Shown here: positions 35,962 through 43,826 of the stretch, in pieces
How the letters are laid out: each line of letters starts with the position of its first letter
Position numbering within the stretch: position 1 is the stretch's first letter
Origin: Stenotrophomonas sp. NA06056
Lineage (GTDB): Bacteria > Pseudomonadota > Gammaproteobacteria > Xanthomonadales > Xanthomonadaceae
Length of the DNA stretch: 64,000 nucleotides
Direction: 5' to 3'
NCBI RefSeq assembly: GCF_013364355.1
Contig: NZ_CP054931.1
Coordinates: 2,108,001-2,172,000 of the forward strand
Translations under genes and position numbers: made by a program
The notes under the pieces: generated by a model
What the model was told of the DNA's origin: nothing
Database searches by the model: none
What the model saw: the letters and a program-made list of their open reading frames with translations, nothing else

Positions 35962-36423
35962 TTGAACACCTCGCCGGACCCGCGCTGGGCACCGCATGCA
36001 ACCGTCGCCACCGTGGTGGTCGACGGCGGCCGGGTGCTGCTGGTCGAAGAGACCATCGAGGGCCGGCAGGTGCTGAACCAGCCGGCCGGGCACCTGGAGC
36101 CCGGCGAAAGCCTGGCAGAGGCCGCCCTGCGCGAGACCGTCGAGGAGACCGGCTGGACGGTGGAACTGACCGCTTTCATCGGCTGCTACCAGTGGACTGC
36201 CGCTGACGGCACCCCGTTCCTGCGCTTCTGCTATGCCGCGCGCCCGCTCTCGCACGACCCGGCGCGGCCACTGGATACCGGCATCGATCGGGCGCTGTGG
36301 ATGACCCCGGACGAACTGCAGGCCGCCACCGGACGCCAGCGCAGCCCGCTGGTCTGGCAGGTGCTGGCCGACTACCTGGCCGGCCAGCGCTACCCGCTTG
36401 CACTGGTCCGGGAGGTCGCATGA
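35962..36423 (+). CDS. nudJ: Nudix hydrolase, NudJ-type phosphatase
   Basis: 153 residues. The Nudix box [23 protein letters not shown] is complete (GX5EX7REUXEEXGU). The sequence around it ([20 protein letters not shown]) matches the NudJ group, which in E. coli hydrolyses thiamine and nucleoside pyro- or triphosphates. The start is a TTG two bases after the previous stop codon, with AAGGACGA upstream as ribosome site; no internal ATG would keep the first strand. It overlaps mnmA by ATGA, the same gene pair as in E. coli (nudJ-mnmA). Confidence 0.88.
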   Translation: MNTSPDPRWAPHATVATVVVDGGRVLLVEETIEGRQVLNQPAGHLEPGESLAEAALRETVEETGWTVELTAFIGCYQWTAADGTPFLRFCYAARPLSHDPARPLDTGIDRALWMTPDELQAATGRQRSPLVWQVLADYLAGQRYPLALVREVA

Positions 36424-37562
36424 GCAGCCCACGGGTGATGGTTGGCGTGTCTGGCGGCGTGGATTCCTCCGTGGCGGCCTGGCGCCTGGTACAGCAGGGC
36501 GAGGCCGTGGCCGGTCTGTTCATGCAGAACTGGGCCGACGATGGCAGCGGCGACTGCCGCGCCGAGGACGACCGCCGCGATGCGGTGGCCGTCTGCGGGC
36601 TGCTGGGCATCCCGTTCCATTTCCGCGATTTTTCCAACGAGTACTGGCAGGGGGTGTTCGAACACTTCCTTGCCGAGTACGCCGCCGGGCGCACGCCCAA
36701 CCCGGACGTGCTGTGCAACCGCGAAGTGAAGTTCAAGCACTTCCTTGATGCGGCCCGCGAGCTGGGCGCCGAGCGCATCGCCACCGGCCACTACGCGCGC
36801 ATTGCCCAGCGCGGCCACCAGTGGCTGCTGCTGCGCGGTGCCGACCGCTCCAAGGACCAGAGCTACTTCCTGCACCAGCTGGGGCAGGAGCAACTGGCCG
36901 CCACGCTGTTCCCGATTGGCGACCTGGAAAAGAGCGACCTGCGCCGCATTGCCCGCGACGTCAGCCTGCCGACCCACGCCAAGAAGGACTCCACCGGCAT
37001 CTGCTTCATCGGCGAGCGCGATTTCCGCGAGTTCCTCGGACGCTACCTGCCGGCCAAGGCCGGGCAGATCCTCGACCCCAGCGATGGCAGCGTGATCGCC
37101 GAACATCCTGGCGTCTTCTATTTCACCCTGGGCCAACGCGAAGGCCTGAACATCGGCGGCGTGCGCGGCCGCCCTGCCGCTCCGTGGTATGTGGTTGGCA
37201 AGGACGTGGCCAGCAATGTGCTGTACGTGGACCAGGACCGTGACAGCCCCTGGATGCTGTCCAACCGGCTGCGCTCGGAGACCGCCCACTGGATTGCCGG
37301 CGCGCCGCCGGCCCGGCGTTTCGAATGCACCGCGCAGACCCGCTACCGCCAGCCGGATGAGCCGTGCACGGTGGACGTGCTGGACGACGGCAGCGTGCAG
37401 GTTTCCTTCGCCCGGCCGCAGCGTGCAGTCACCCCTGGGCAATCACTGGTGCTGTATGACGGTGAGGTCTGCCTGGGTGGCGCGGTGATCGCCGCCACCG
37501 ACGCGCCACTGGAACAGCGCCTGCGCACCACCCCTTCTCCTTTTGAGGTACTCGCTGCATGA
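36420..37562 (+). CDS. mnmA: tRNA-specific 2-thiouridylase MnmA
   Basis: 380-residue ATP-pyrophosphatase-type enzyme that inserts sulphur at U34 (s2U) of tRNA-Lys, -Glu and -Gln. PP-loop [10 protein letters not shown] near residue 10, first catalytic Cys in [10 protein letters not shown], second in [12 protein letters not shown], and [14 protein letters not shown] in the central domain. The C-terminal beta-barrel ([27 protein letters not shown]) is complete. ATG at 36420 overlaps the Nudix stop (ATGA), and its own stop overlaps the start of hflD by four bases, so translation is coupled along the operon. Confidence 0.97.
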   Translation: MSSPRVMVGVSGGVDSSVAAWRLVQQGEAVAGLFMQNWADDGSGDCRAEDDRRDAVAVCGLLGIPFHFRDFSNEYWQGVFEHFLAEYAAGRTPNPDVLCNREVKFKHFLDAARELGAERIATGHYARIAQRGHQWLLLRGADRSKDQSYFLHQLGQEQLAATLFPIGDLEKSDLRRIARDVSLPTHAKKDSTGICFIGERDFREFLGRYLPAKAGQILDPSDGSVIAEHPGVFYFTLGQREGLNIGGVRGRPAAPWYVVGKDVASNVLYVDQDRDSPWMLSNRLRSETAHWIAGAPPARRFECTAQTRYRQPDEPCTVDVLDDGSVQVSFARPQRAVTPGQSLVLYDGEVCLGGAVIAATDAPLEQRLRTTPSPFEVLAA

Positions 37563-38173
37563 GTTTCACTGTCGACGACCGCGTTCTGGCTTTGGCCGGC
37601 ATTGCCCAGGCCCTGCAGCAGGTACGCCGTATCGCCGATACCGGCCATTCCGACGCCGCTGCCGTGCGCACCGCCGTGGACAGCGTGTTCCGCATCGATG
37701 CGTCCTCGCCGCAGGCGGTGTTCGGTGATCGGCACGCCCTGAAATCCGGCCTGCGCCTGCTGCACAACCATTTCCGCAACCAGGGCCAGGATCCGATCCT
37801 GCCCAAGCTGGCCCTGTCGGTGCTGCAGCTGGAACGCCGATTCGTGCAGGACGGGGCCACCGTGAACAAGGTCGCCTCGGGCATCGAGCGCGCCCAGCGC
37901 CAGGCCACCGAGCTGGGCGACAGCGGCCACCCTGATGTACTGGCCGCTTTGGGCGGCCTGTATGCAGACACCATCAGCCACCTCAAGCCGCGGGTCATGG
38001 TGCAGGGCAACCCGCACTACCTGGGCCAGGCCGGCGTGGTGGCCGAGATCCGTGCACTGCTGCTGGCCGCCGTGCGCGCCGCCGTACTGTGGCGGCAGCT
38101 GGGTGGCAGCTACTGGGACTTCCTGCTCAGCCGCAAGGCCATGGTCGAGGCCGTGGACCGGCAGCTGGCCTGA
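37559..38173 (+). CDS. hflD: High-frequency lysogenisation protein HflD homologue
   Basis: 204 residues, all-helical. Family landmarks: [18 protein letters not shown] at the start, [18 protein letters not shown], and [28 protein letters not shown] with a C-terminal LLSRKAM. HflD in E. coli is a membrane-peripheral protein that binds phage lambda CII; its general function is unclear. In other gammaproteobacteria it lies between mnmA and purB; here it is followed by a chemoreceptor gene and a SMAG element instead of purB. Confidence 0.93.
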   Translation: MSFTVDDRVLALAGIAQALQQVRRIADTGHSDAAAVRTAVDSVFRIDASSPQAVFGDRHALKSGLRLLHNHFRNQGQDPILPKLALSVLQLERRFVQDGATVNKVASGIERAQRQATELGDSGHPDVLAALGGLYADTISHLKPRVMVQGNPHYLGQAGVVAEIRALLLAAVRAAVLWRQLGGSYWDFLLSRKAMVEAVDRQLA

Positions 38174-38183
38174 CCTTCACACC

Positions 38184-38203
38184 CGCCGGGCCATGCCCGG
38201 CGA
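38184..38203. repeat. SMAG-type palindrome without clear GTAG
   Basis: CGCCGGGCCATGCCCGGCG, the stem-loop of one SMAG subtype, 10 bases after the hflD stop. The flanking GTAG tetranucleotide is degraded. Confidence 0.75.
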
Positions 38204-38276
38204 GCGATCCGCGCGACGGCATGCCAAGCGCCGGAAAACCGGCGCATTCAGAAAGCATTTCGAAGCACATCGACGT

Positions 38277-38303
38277 TAAAGAGAAAGGGGGTACGGCCGA
38301 TAC
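38277..38303 (+). promoter_or_regulatory. Sigma-28 (FliA) promoter of the chemoreceptor
   Basis: TAAA, 15-base spacer, GCCGATAC; near-perfect to the FliA consensus TAAA-N15-GCCGATAA. It lies 28 bases upstream of the chemoreceptor ATG and ties the gene to late flagellar expression. Confidence 0.85.
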
Positions 38304-38331
38304 ATCCTCCGTGCACCTCCCGAGAACGTCC

Positions 38332-39522
38332 ATGTACTCACGCATTTTCATCCGTCTGGCCGCCCCCCTGGCCCTGACCCTGCTGCTCCCCTTCGCCATC
38401 GGTTTCGAATGGCCGGTCGCCCTGCGTTGGGCGATCCTGACCACGATGACGCTGAGCTGGCTCGGCTTTGCGTGGTGGACCGCCCGCGCCCAGGCGCACC
38501 GTTCCCCCGAACATGCCCGTGTCATGCGTGAGCAGGACCAGCTGCTGACCGAGCTGCGCAGCTTCGTCGGCAACGAAATCGACGGTTCGCGCGGCGAAGT
38601 GGAACGCGCCCGTGACCTGATCCGCCAGGCCGTTTCCAGCCTCGGCGGCAGCTTCGACGCCATGAACCGCAAATCGCGCCAGCAGAGCCAGGCGCTGTCA
38701 CGCATCGTCGACCGTGCCGGTGACGAAGGCGGTGCCGGCCTCGACGTTGCCCGTTTCGCCCAGCACGCCAGCCACCGCATGGAACAGCTGGTGGAAGCGC
38801 TGGAACAGGTGAGCGGCCAGAGCAGCACCACCGTGCAGCACATCGACCAGATGGCGCAGCACCTGGATGGCATCTTCGCCCTGCTGGAAGACGTCAAGTC
38901 GATTGCAGACCAGACCAACCTGCTGGCCCTGAACGCCGCCATTGAAGCCGCGCGCGCCGGTGAAGCCGGTCGTGGTTTCGCCGTGGTTGCCGACGAAGTC
39001 CGCAACCTTTCCGAGCGCTCGACCACCTTCAACGAACAGATCCGCAAGCTGGCGCACAGCTCCAAGGACGCCATCGCCAAGGTGCGCGAGACGGTTTCGC
39101 ACATGGCCTCGCGCGATATGGACCGCTCCCGTGAAGCGCGTCAGGAAGCCGCGGCGATGCTGGACAACGTGGCGCAGATCAATGCGTCGTTGGGTGACGG
39201 CATGCGCGAAGTGTCCGATTGCGCGCGTTCGATCGACGGCAGCGTGGCCGAAGCCGTGCGCGCCCTGCAGTTCGAGGACATCGCCACCCAGGCGCTGGGC
39301 GGCGTGCATACCCACCTGGATCGCCTGACCGCGATCAACCGCGAAGCGGTGGCCCTGCAGGAACTGCTGCACCGCAACGGCGGCGTGTTCGACGAGGAAA
39401 TCGCCTCTGCCCTGCAGCGCACTGGCAGCCGCCTGCGCGAACTGCGCAGCGAATGGGAACGCCCGCCGCACAAGCCGGTTGCCCAGCAGAGCATGGGCGC
39501 CGGTACGGTCGAGCTGTTCTGA
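38332..39522 (+). CDS. Methyl-accepting chemotaxis protein lacking a periplasmic sensor domain
   Basis: 396 residues. Two hydrophobic helices (about 8-25 and 30-50) are separated by only a few residues, so no periplasmic ligand domain exists. The rest is a coiled-coil signalling domain whose hairpin tip carries [20 protein letters not shown] and [18 protein letters not shown], which bind CheA and CheW. There is no C-terminal pentapeptide tether for CheR. With no external sensor, it may respond to membrane state or to internal cues. A sigma-28 promoter precedes it, and a terminator follows, so it is a monocistronic late flagellar gene more than 10 kb from the main cluster. Confidence 0.92.
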   Translation: MYSRIFIRLAAPLALTLLLPFAIGFEWPVALRWAILTTMTLSWLGFAWWTARAQAHRSPEHARVMREQDQLLTELRSFVGNEIDGSRGEVERARDLIRQAVSSLGGSFDAMNRKSRQQSQALSRIVDRAGDEGGAGLDVARFAQHASHRMEQLVEALEQVSGQSSTTVQHIDQMAQHLDGIFALLEDVKSIADQTNLLALNAAIEAARAGEAGRGFAVVADEVRNLSERSTTFNEQIRKLAHSSKDAIAKVRETVSHMASRDMDRSREARQEAAAMLDNVAQINASLGDGMREVSDCARSIDGSVAEAVRALQFEDIATQALGGVHTHLDRLTAINREAVALQELLHRNGGVFDEEIASALQRTGSRLRELRSEWERPPHKPVAQQSMGAGTVELF

Positions 39523-39555
39523 TCCTGATGTCCGCTGCCTCTTCCGGCAGCGTGC

Positions 39556-39580
39556 AAGGCCCCGGTTCTGCCGGGGCCTT
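39556..39580 (+). terminator. Terminator of the chemoreceptor gene
   Basis: AAGGCCCCGG and CCGGGGCCTT pair around TTCTG, 33 bases after the stop codon; the stem ends in TTTGC. Confidence 0.85.
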
Positions 39581-39620
39581 TGCGTGTGACCCGCCTTTGG
39601 ATGCATCCTGCAAGCGCACC

Positions 39621-39836
39621 ATGACCCTGATCCGCGCCCTGCCCCCTATCAACAAGAACGAGCGCCCGCGCAATGCGGGCGTACGTGAGCAGCTGCGGCA
39701 GCTGGAAGATGTGGCCCGCGAGGAAATACAGGAGCTGCAGCAACTGGCCGATGCGCGCCCTGCCCCGGCTGTGGCCGGCGACGACCTGCTGGGGTTGGCC
39801 TGGGATCTGGGGCTGGATGGGAATGCGTTGAAGTAG
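39621..39836 (+). CDS. Small helical hypothetical protein ending at a SMAG element
   Basis: 71 residues (MTLIRALPPINKNERPRNAG...). A strongly predicted amphipathic helix (REQLRQLEDVAREEIQELQQ) dominates, then a short Ala/Pro linker and a second helix LLGLAWDLGLDG. No export signal. I do not recognise it. The stop codon TAG is part of the GTAG head of the SMAG element at 39833. If SMAG insertion created this stop, the protein is a truncated or altered version of an older one. The start at 39621 is preferred to earlier starts because the sequence before it is the terminator of the chemoreceptor. Confidence 0.55.
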   Translation: MTLIRALPPINKNERPRNAGVREQLRQLEDVAREEIQELQQLADARPAPAVAGDDLLGLAWDLGLDGNALK

Positions 39837-39855
39837 ATCCACGCCATGCGTGGAT
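39833..39855. repeat. SMAG palindrome providing a stop codon
   Basis: GTAGATCCACGCCATGCGTG plus GAT. The TAG of GTAG is in frame with, and terminates, the small protein upstream. Confidence 0.9.
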
Positions 39856-39902
39856 GCGACTTCCCCGTGGCATGATGCGCCGCTCCCGTTCATGGAAGAC
39901 CG

Positions 39903-40427
39903 ATGGCCATCGCCCTGATCACCCTGCTGCTGGTCGAAGTTCTGCTGCTGGTGATGTGGACGCCGTTCTTCTTCCGTACCGGCATCGTCCTGTTCAACCA
40001 GCGTATTGCCGCTACGCCGGCCGAGCTGGCCCAGCTTTCGCTGGCCGGCCTGGAGCATGACCTTCCGACCGATACCTGGCTTCGTCTGGTGTTCCGCGCG
40101 CTGCCGGACGGCAGCATCGCCTTTCGCGAGAGCTTCGCACCCAACTTCGGCGGTCGCTACTTTCCGTTGATGCGCGGTCGAGTGATGATCGACGCGCGGT
40201 GCCGGGAGGTGCGGGTGGTCGGGCTGTGCAGCTGGTTCGCGCTGGGCCTCACGCTGATGCTGGTGCCGATCATTCTGGTCCGGCCAGCAGCCTGGCCGAT
40301 GTTGGTGGCCTTGCTGCTGTTCTACATGGGCTACTACATCCAGCTGCGACGCTATGCCAACGTGGTCGAAGCGGTGCGCGCACGGCTGCGCTCCGAATCT
40401 CCGCAGCGTTTGGTTGCCGCGCGATAG
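39903..40427 (+). CDS. Membrane-associated hypothetical protein
   Basis: 174 residues with an N-terminal hydrophobic helix (ALITLLLVEVLLLVMWTPFFF) and two more helices near residues 108-125 and 128-145 (FALGLTLMLVPIILV; MLVALLLFYMGYYIQL). The segment between helices 1 and 2 is likely cytoplasmic or periplasmic and includes FVFRALPDG-like beta residues. No named family is recognised. It ends in TAG at the first base of the SMAG array, which starts with the GTAG that overlaps this stop codon. Confidence 0.6.
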   Translation: MAIALITLLLVEVLLLVMWTPFFFRTGIVLFNQRIAATPAELAQLSLAGLEHDLPTDTWLRLVFRALPDGSIAFRESFAPNFGGRYFPLMRGRVMIDARCREVRVVGLCSWFALGLTLMLVPIILVRPAAWPMLVALLLFYMGYYIQLRRYANVVEAVRARLRSESPQRLVAAR

Positions 40428-40905
40428 TAGATCCACGCCATGCGTGGATGATCGCGCGTGCCGGCATCCGTGCCGACCAACGGTCGGCACCCACCATTGC
40501 AGGCTCCGGTAGATCCACGCCATGCGTGGATGATCGCGCGTGCAGGCATCCGTGCCGACCAACGGTCGGCACCCACCATTGCAGGCTCCGGTAGATCCAC
40601 GCCATGCGTGGATGGTCGCGCGTGCCGGCATCCGTGCCGACCAACGGTCGGCACCCACCATTGCGGGTTCCGGTAACTCCACGCCATGCGTGGATGATTG
40701 CGCGTGCAGGCATCCGTGCCGACCAACGGTCGGCACCCACCATTGCGGGTTCCGGTAGATCCACGCCATGCGAGGATGATCGCGCGTGCCGGCATCCGTG
40801 CCGACCAACGGTCCGCACCCACCATTGCAGGCTCCGGTAGATCCACGCCATGCGTGGATGATCGCGCGTGCGGGCATCACTGCCGACCACGGCCGGCACC
40901 CACAG
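40427..40905. repeat. Six-copy tandem array of an 82-bp SMAG dimer
   Basis: GTAG heads occur at 40427, 40509, 40591, 40673 (GTAA variant), 40755 and 40837, an exact 82-base period. Each unit holds two different SMAG hairpins in inverted arrangement: GTAG + ATCCACGCCATGCGTGGAT, then GTGCCGACC + GGTCGGCAC with its own head reversed, joined by a constant spacer. Units differ at a few bases (variant hairpins in units 4 and 5, a divergent second hairpin in the last). The array fills the gap between the membrane protein gene and the convergent GGDEF-EAL gene. Confidence 0.95.
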
Positions 40906-40923
40906 GAGCCGGGCCGCGACGCC

Positions 40924-43683
40924 TCAGCGCGCCAGCACCACTTCGCTGGCGGCATCGGTTCGCCCTGGCGCGAGGTGCTGCTGGCGAAGCCACTGCGCCA
41001 GATCGCGCGGGCTGAGCGGGCGCGAGTACAGGTAGCCCTGGATCTCGTCGCAGCCCTGGCGGCGCAGCATGTCCTCTTCCTGATGCGTTTCCACACCCTC
41101 GGCCACCACTTTCATGCCCAGCGCGTGGCCCAGATGGACGATGGCCTGCGTGACTTCCGCCGTACCCGAATCATGCAGCATGCCCTGCACGAAACTGCGG
41201 TCGATCTTCAGGCGGCCGACCGGGAAACGGTTGAGGTAGTTGAGATTGGAGAAGCCGGTACCGAAGTCATCCACCGCCAGCGGCACACCGTGCCGTTCAA
41301 GCACGTCGAAGCAATGGCGCAGGATGTCGGTGTCACGGATCAGGGCGGACTCGGTCAGCTCCAGCTCCAGCCGTTGCGGCGGCCATCCGTGCGCGTGGCA
41401 GATCTCGATCACGCGCTCGGCGAAGCCGCGATCACGCAGCTGCACCGCCGACACGTTCACGGCAATGCGCTCGAAATGCAGGCCGGCACGGTCCCACGCG
41501 GCCGCCTGGCGACAGGCTTCGGACAGTACCCAGTCGCCGATGCGGACGATCTCGCCGCACTTTTCGGCGATGGGAATGAACTCTGCCGGGCTGCAGTAGC
41601 CGATGCCCGGGCGATGCCAGCGCAGCAGCGCCTCAATCGCCGGCGGCTCGCCGTGATGGGCGTGCAGCAGCGGCTGGTAGGCCAGGCTGAACTCGTCGCG
41701 CTCGATGGCGCCGTGCAGACCGTGCTCGATCTCCAGCCGCCGCTGGATCCGCGCCAGCGCGTCCTGGCTGTAGTACTGGTAGGTATTGCGACCCGCTTCC
41801 TTGGCCGCGTACATCGCCGCATCGGCTGCGCGCAGCAGGGAATCGAAGTCGGTCTGGCTCTCGCCGAGCATGGCGATGCCCACGCTGGCCCCCACTTTCA
41901 AGGTGGTGTCGCCACGGCGTAGCGGCTCGGCCAGCGAATTGATCAGCTTGCGTGCTACGTGCCCAGCGTCTTCCGGCTCGGCCAGGTCGCGCAGCACCAC
42001 GATGAACTCGTCGCCACTGAAGCGGCCGAACAGGTCGTTGTTGCGCAGGTTCTGGTGCAGCCGGGTCGCGGCGGCCTTCAGCAGCGCATCGCCGGTGGCG
42101 TGGCCGAAGCTGTCGTTGATGTTCTTGAAACCGTCCAGGTCGATGAACAGCATGGCCAGCGAGGTGCCGCGATCGCGCGCTTCCTCGATGGCCTCCGATG
42201 TCTGCTCGCCCAGCAGGACGCGGTTGGGCAGCCCGGTCAGCAGATCGTAATGGGCCAGCAGCTCGATGCGTTCGTTGGCTTCGCGCTCGCGGGTGATGTC
42301 ACGGAACAGGACCACAAAGCGCGGCGGCAGGCCATCGCGACGGTCCAGTTCGATCAGCACCTGCACCCAGACGCGCAGACCGGATTGGCGGTAGAAACAC
42401 AGATCCAGCTGCTCGGGCAGGCCGCCACCGGCAATGCGCCCCAAGGCCGCTTCAAAGGCTGCACGCGAATCTTCGGCATACAGCGCGAGCGCCTGGTCGA
42501 GGGTGATCGGCTCCTTGCGCAGGCCATGGATGCGGTAGCACTCCTCGGTCCATTGCATGTTGCGCGTGGCAACTTCGATCTCGCAGCCGCCGATGCGGCC
42601 CAGCGCGGACACGCGGTTCAGCAGCTCGGTGCGCCAGCGGATGAGGGCGTCGGTCTGGTGCTGCTCGGTGATGTTCTGCACCTGCCCCAGCAGGCGCTTG
42701 GGCTGCCCATCCATGTCCAGCAACGGTTGCATCCACAACCGTAGATGCTGCGAAGGCTCGGTGCCGCGGGTCAGTTCCAGTTCGATGTTGGCGGCCCGGC
42801 CATCACGCCACAGGCGGCGCCAGGCAGCGCGCAGTGCGCCGCGCGAGCGGGGGTGCAGCTGCTTGAGCCAGCGCCGCTGCCCAGGAATGCTGCCTTGCTG
42901 CAACGCCAGCAGCGAGCTCAGCTCCGGCGACCACCAGAACTGGCGGCTGTGCGGATCGAACGACCAGCTGCCCATGCTGGCGATGCGCTGGGCTTCGCGC
43001 AGATGCAGCTGTTGCTCCTGCAGCATCGCTTCCAGCTGCTTCTGCTGCTCGATGTCGGTATGGGTGCCGACCATGCGCAGCGGCTGGCCATCGGCGGTAC
43101 GCGCCACCACCCGGCCACGATCCAGCACCCATCGCCATTGGCCATCGGCCTGGCGGAAACGGAACTGGGCGCTGTACTGCTCACTGTCGCCGCGCAGGTG
43201 TTCATCCAGTGCGGCGCGCACCTGGGCGATATCGTCAATATGCACGCGCGCCAGCATCTGGGCGGCGGTTTCCTCGCCCAGCGCGGGTGTGCGCGCTACG
43301 CGGTCGCTGGGGATGTCCCAGTCCCACAGGCTGTGGCCGGCGCTGTCCAGTGCAAGTTCCCAGCGACCGCCGCCGTCAACCGGAACCGGCTCGGGCACGC
43401 TGAGGGTGAAGGCAAGCAGGTTGCCACTGCCGTCATGCACGGCACGCAGGTGGCCATCATAGTGACCCCGTGGGCCGCCCGGCAGCGTGCAGGCGACGAT
43501 GCCGCCGTCGGCGGCCAGCAGGCGCAGATCTTCCAGCATCGGCGCGTAGGCGGCCACCGTGGCCGGCAGGCCATGCTCGCGCGCGGCTGGATTGGCCGCG
43601 AGCGGGCGACCACTACGGTCGACGATGACCAGCGCCGAGGCGAGCGGGTGCTGCAGCAGGCTGGCGATGATCCCTTGGTCCAC
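40924..43683 (-). CDS. PAS-GGDEF-EAL cyclic-di-GMP phosphodiesterase/cyclase
   Basis: 919 residues, no signal peptide or membrane helix. Several PAS folds span about residues 1-470 (GHSLWDWDIPSDRVARTP; HTDIEQQKQLEAMLQEQQ; RIGGCEIEVATRNMQWTE). The GGDEF domain follows with signature SGDEF (FGRFSGDEFIVV, near 555), a variant whose cyclase activity is uncertain. The EAL domain is complete: IEALLRWH near 682, VNVSAVQL, LELTESALI, DDFGTGFSNL, VVAEGVETHQ. This points to an active phosphodiesterase controlled by PAS sensing. The GTG at 43683 is chosen because GGAG lies nine bases upstream; the frame continues open into the neighbouring kinase on the other strand but without family support. It is divergent from that kinase. 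Confidence 0.9.
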   Translation of the reverse strand: MDQGIIASLLQHPLASALVIVDRSGRPLAANPAAREHGLPATVAAYAPMLEDLRLLAADGGIVACTLPGGPRGHYDGHLRAVHDGSGNLLAFTLSVPEPVPVDGGGRWELALDSAGHSLWDWDIPSDRVARTPALGEETAAQMLARVHIDDIAQVRAALDEHLRGDSEQYSAQFRFRQADGQWRWVLDRGRVVARTADGQPLRMVGTHTDIEQQKQLEAMLQEQQLHLREAQRIASMGSWSFDPHSRQFWWSPELSSLLALQQGSIPGQRRWLKQLHPRSRGALRAAWRRLWRDGRAANIELELTRGTEPSQHLRLWMQPLLDMDGQPKRLLGQVQNITEQHQTDALIRWRTELLNRVSALGRIGGCEIEVATRNMQWTEECYRIHGLRKEPITLDQALALYAEDSRAAFEAALGRIAGGGLPEQLDLCFYRQSGLRVWVQVLIELDRRDGLPPRFVVLFRDITREREANERIELLAHYDLLTGLPNRVLLGEQTSEAIEEARDRGTSLAMLFIDLDGFKNINDSFGHATGDALLKAAATRLHQNLRNNDLFGRFSGDEFIVVLRDLAEPEDAGHVARKLINSLAEPLRRGDTTLKVGASVGIAMLGESQTDFDSLLRAADAAMYAAKEAGRNTYQYYSQDALARIQRRLEIEHGLHGAIERDEFSLAYQPLLHAHHGEPPAIEALLRWHRPGIGYCSPAEFIPIAEKCGEIVRIGDWVLSEACRQAAAWDRAGLHFERIAVNVSAVQLRDRGFAERVIEICHAHGWPPQRLELELTESALIRDTDILRHCFDVLERHGVPLAVDDFGTGFSNLNYLNRFPVGRLKIDRSFVQGMLHDSGTAEVTQAIVHLGHALGMKVVAEGVETHQEEDMLRRQGCDEIQGYLYSRPLSPRDLAQWLRQQHLAPGRTDAASEVVLAR

Positions 43684-43826
43684 GCGATCTTGCTCCGGAT
43701 GAAACGCCCGACAGCGGGGCACGAAGTGGTTAACGGCGCCTGCGGCGGATAATTGAGTGGCCAGGGCACACCTGCGCGGTAAGATGACCGGCACCCCTCT
43801 TCCCTGCCCGCCCCCTTGCCCTGTCC

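Noticed and set aside
40427..40905. CRISPR-like regular spacing
   Set aside because: Both the hairpins and the segments between them are repeated in every unit, so there are no unique spacers; it is a SMAG tandem array, and no cas gene is nearby.
39141..41096. 651-codon minus-strand frame through the SMAG array
   Set aside because: The 82-base period is not a multiple of three, yet no stop arises, which gives repetitive peptide (HAWRGSTG-like). It is antisense to real genes at both ends and has no start or motif support.
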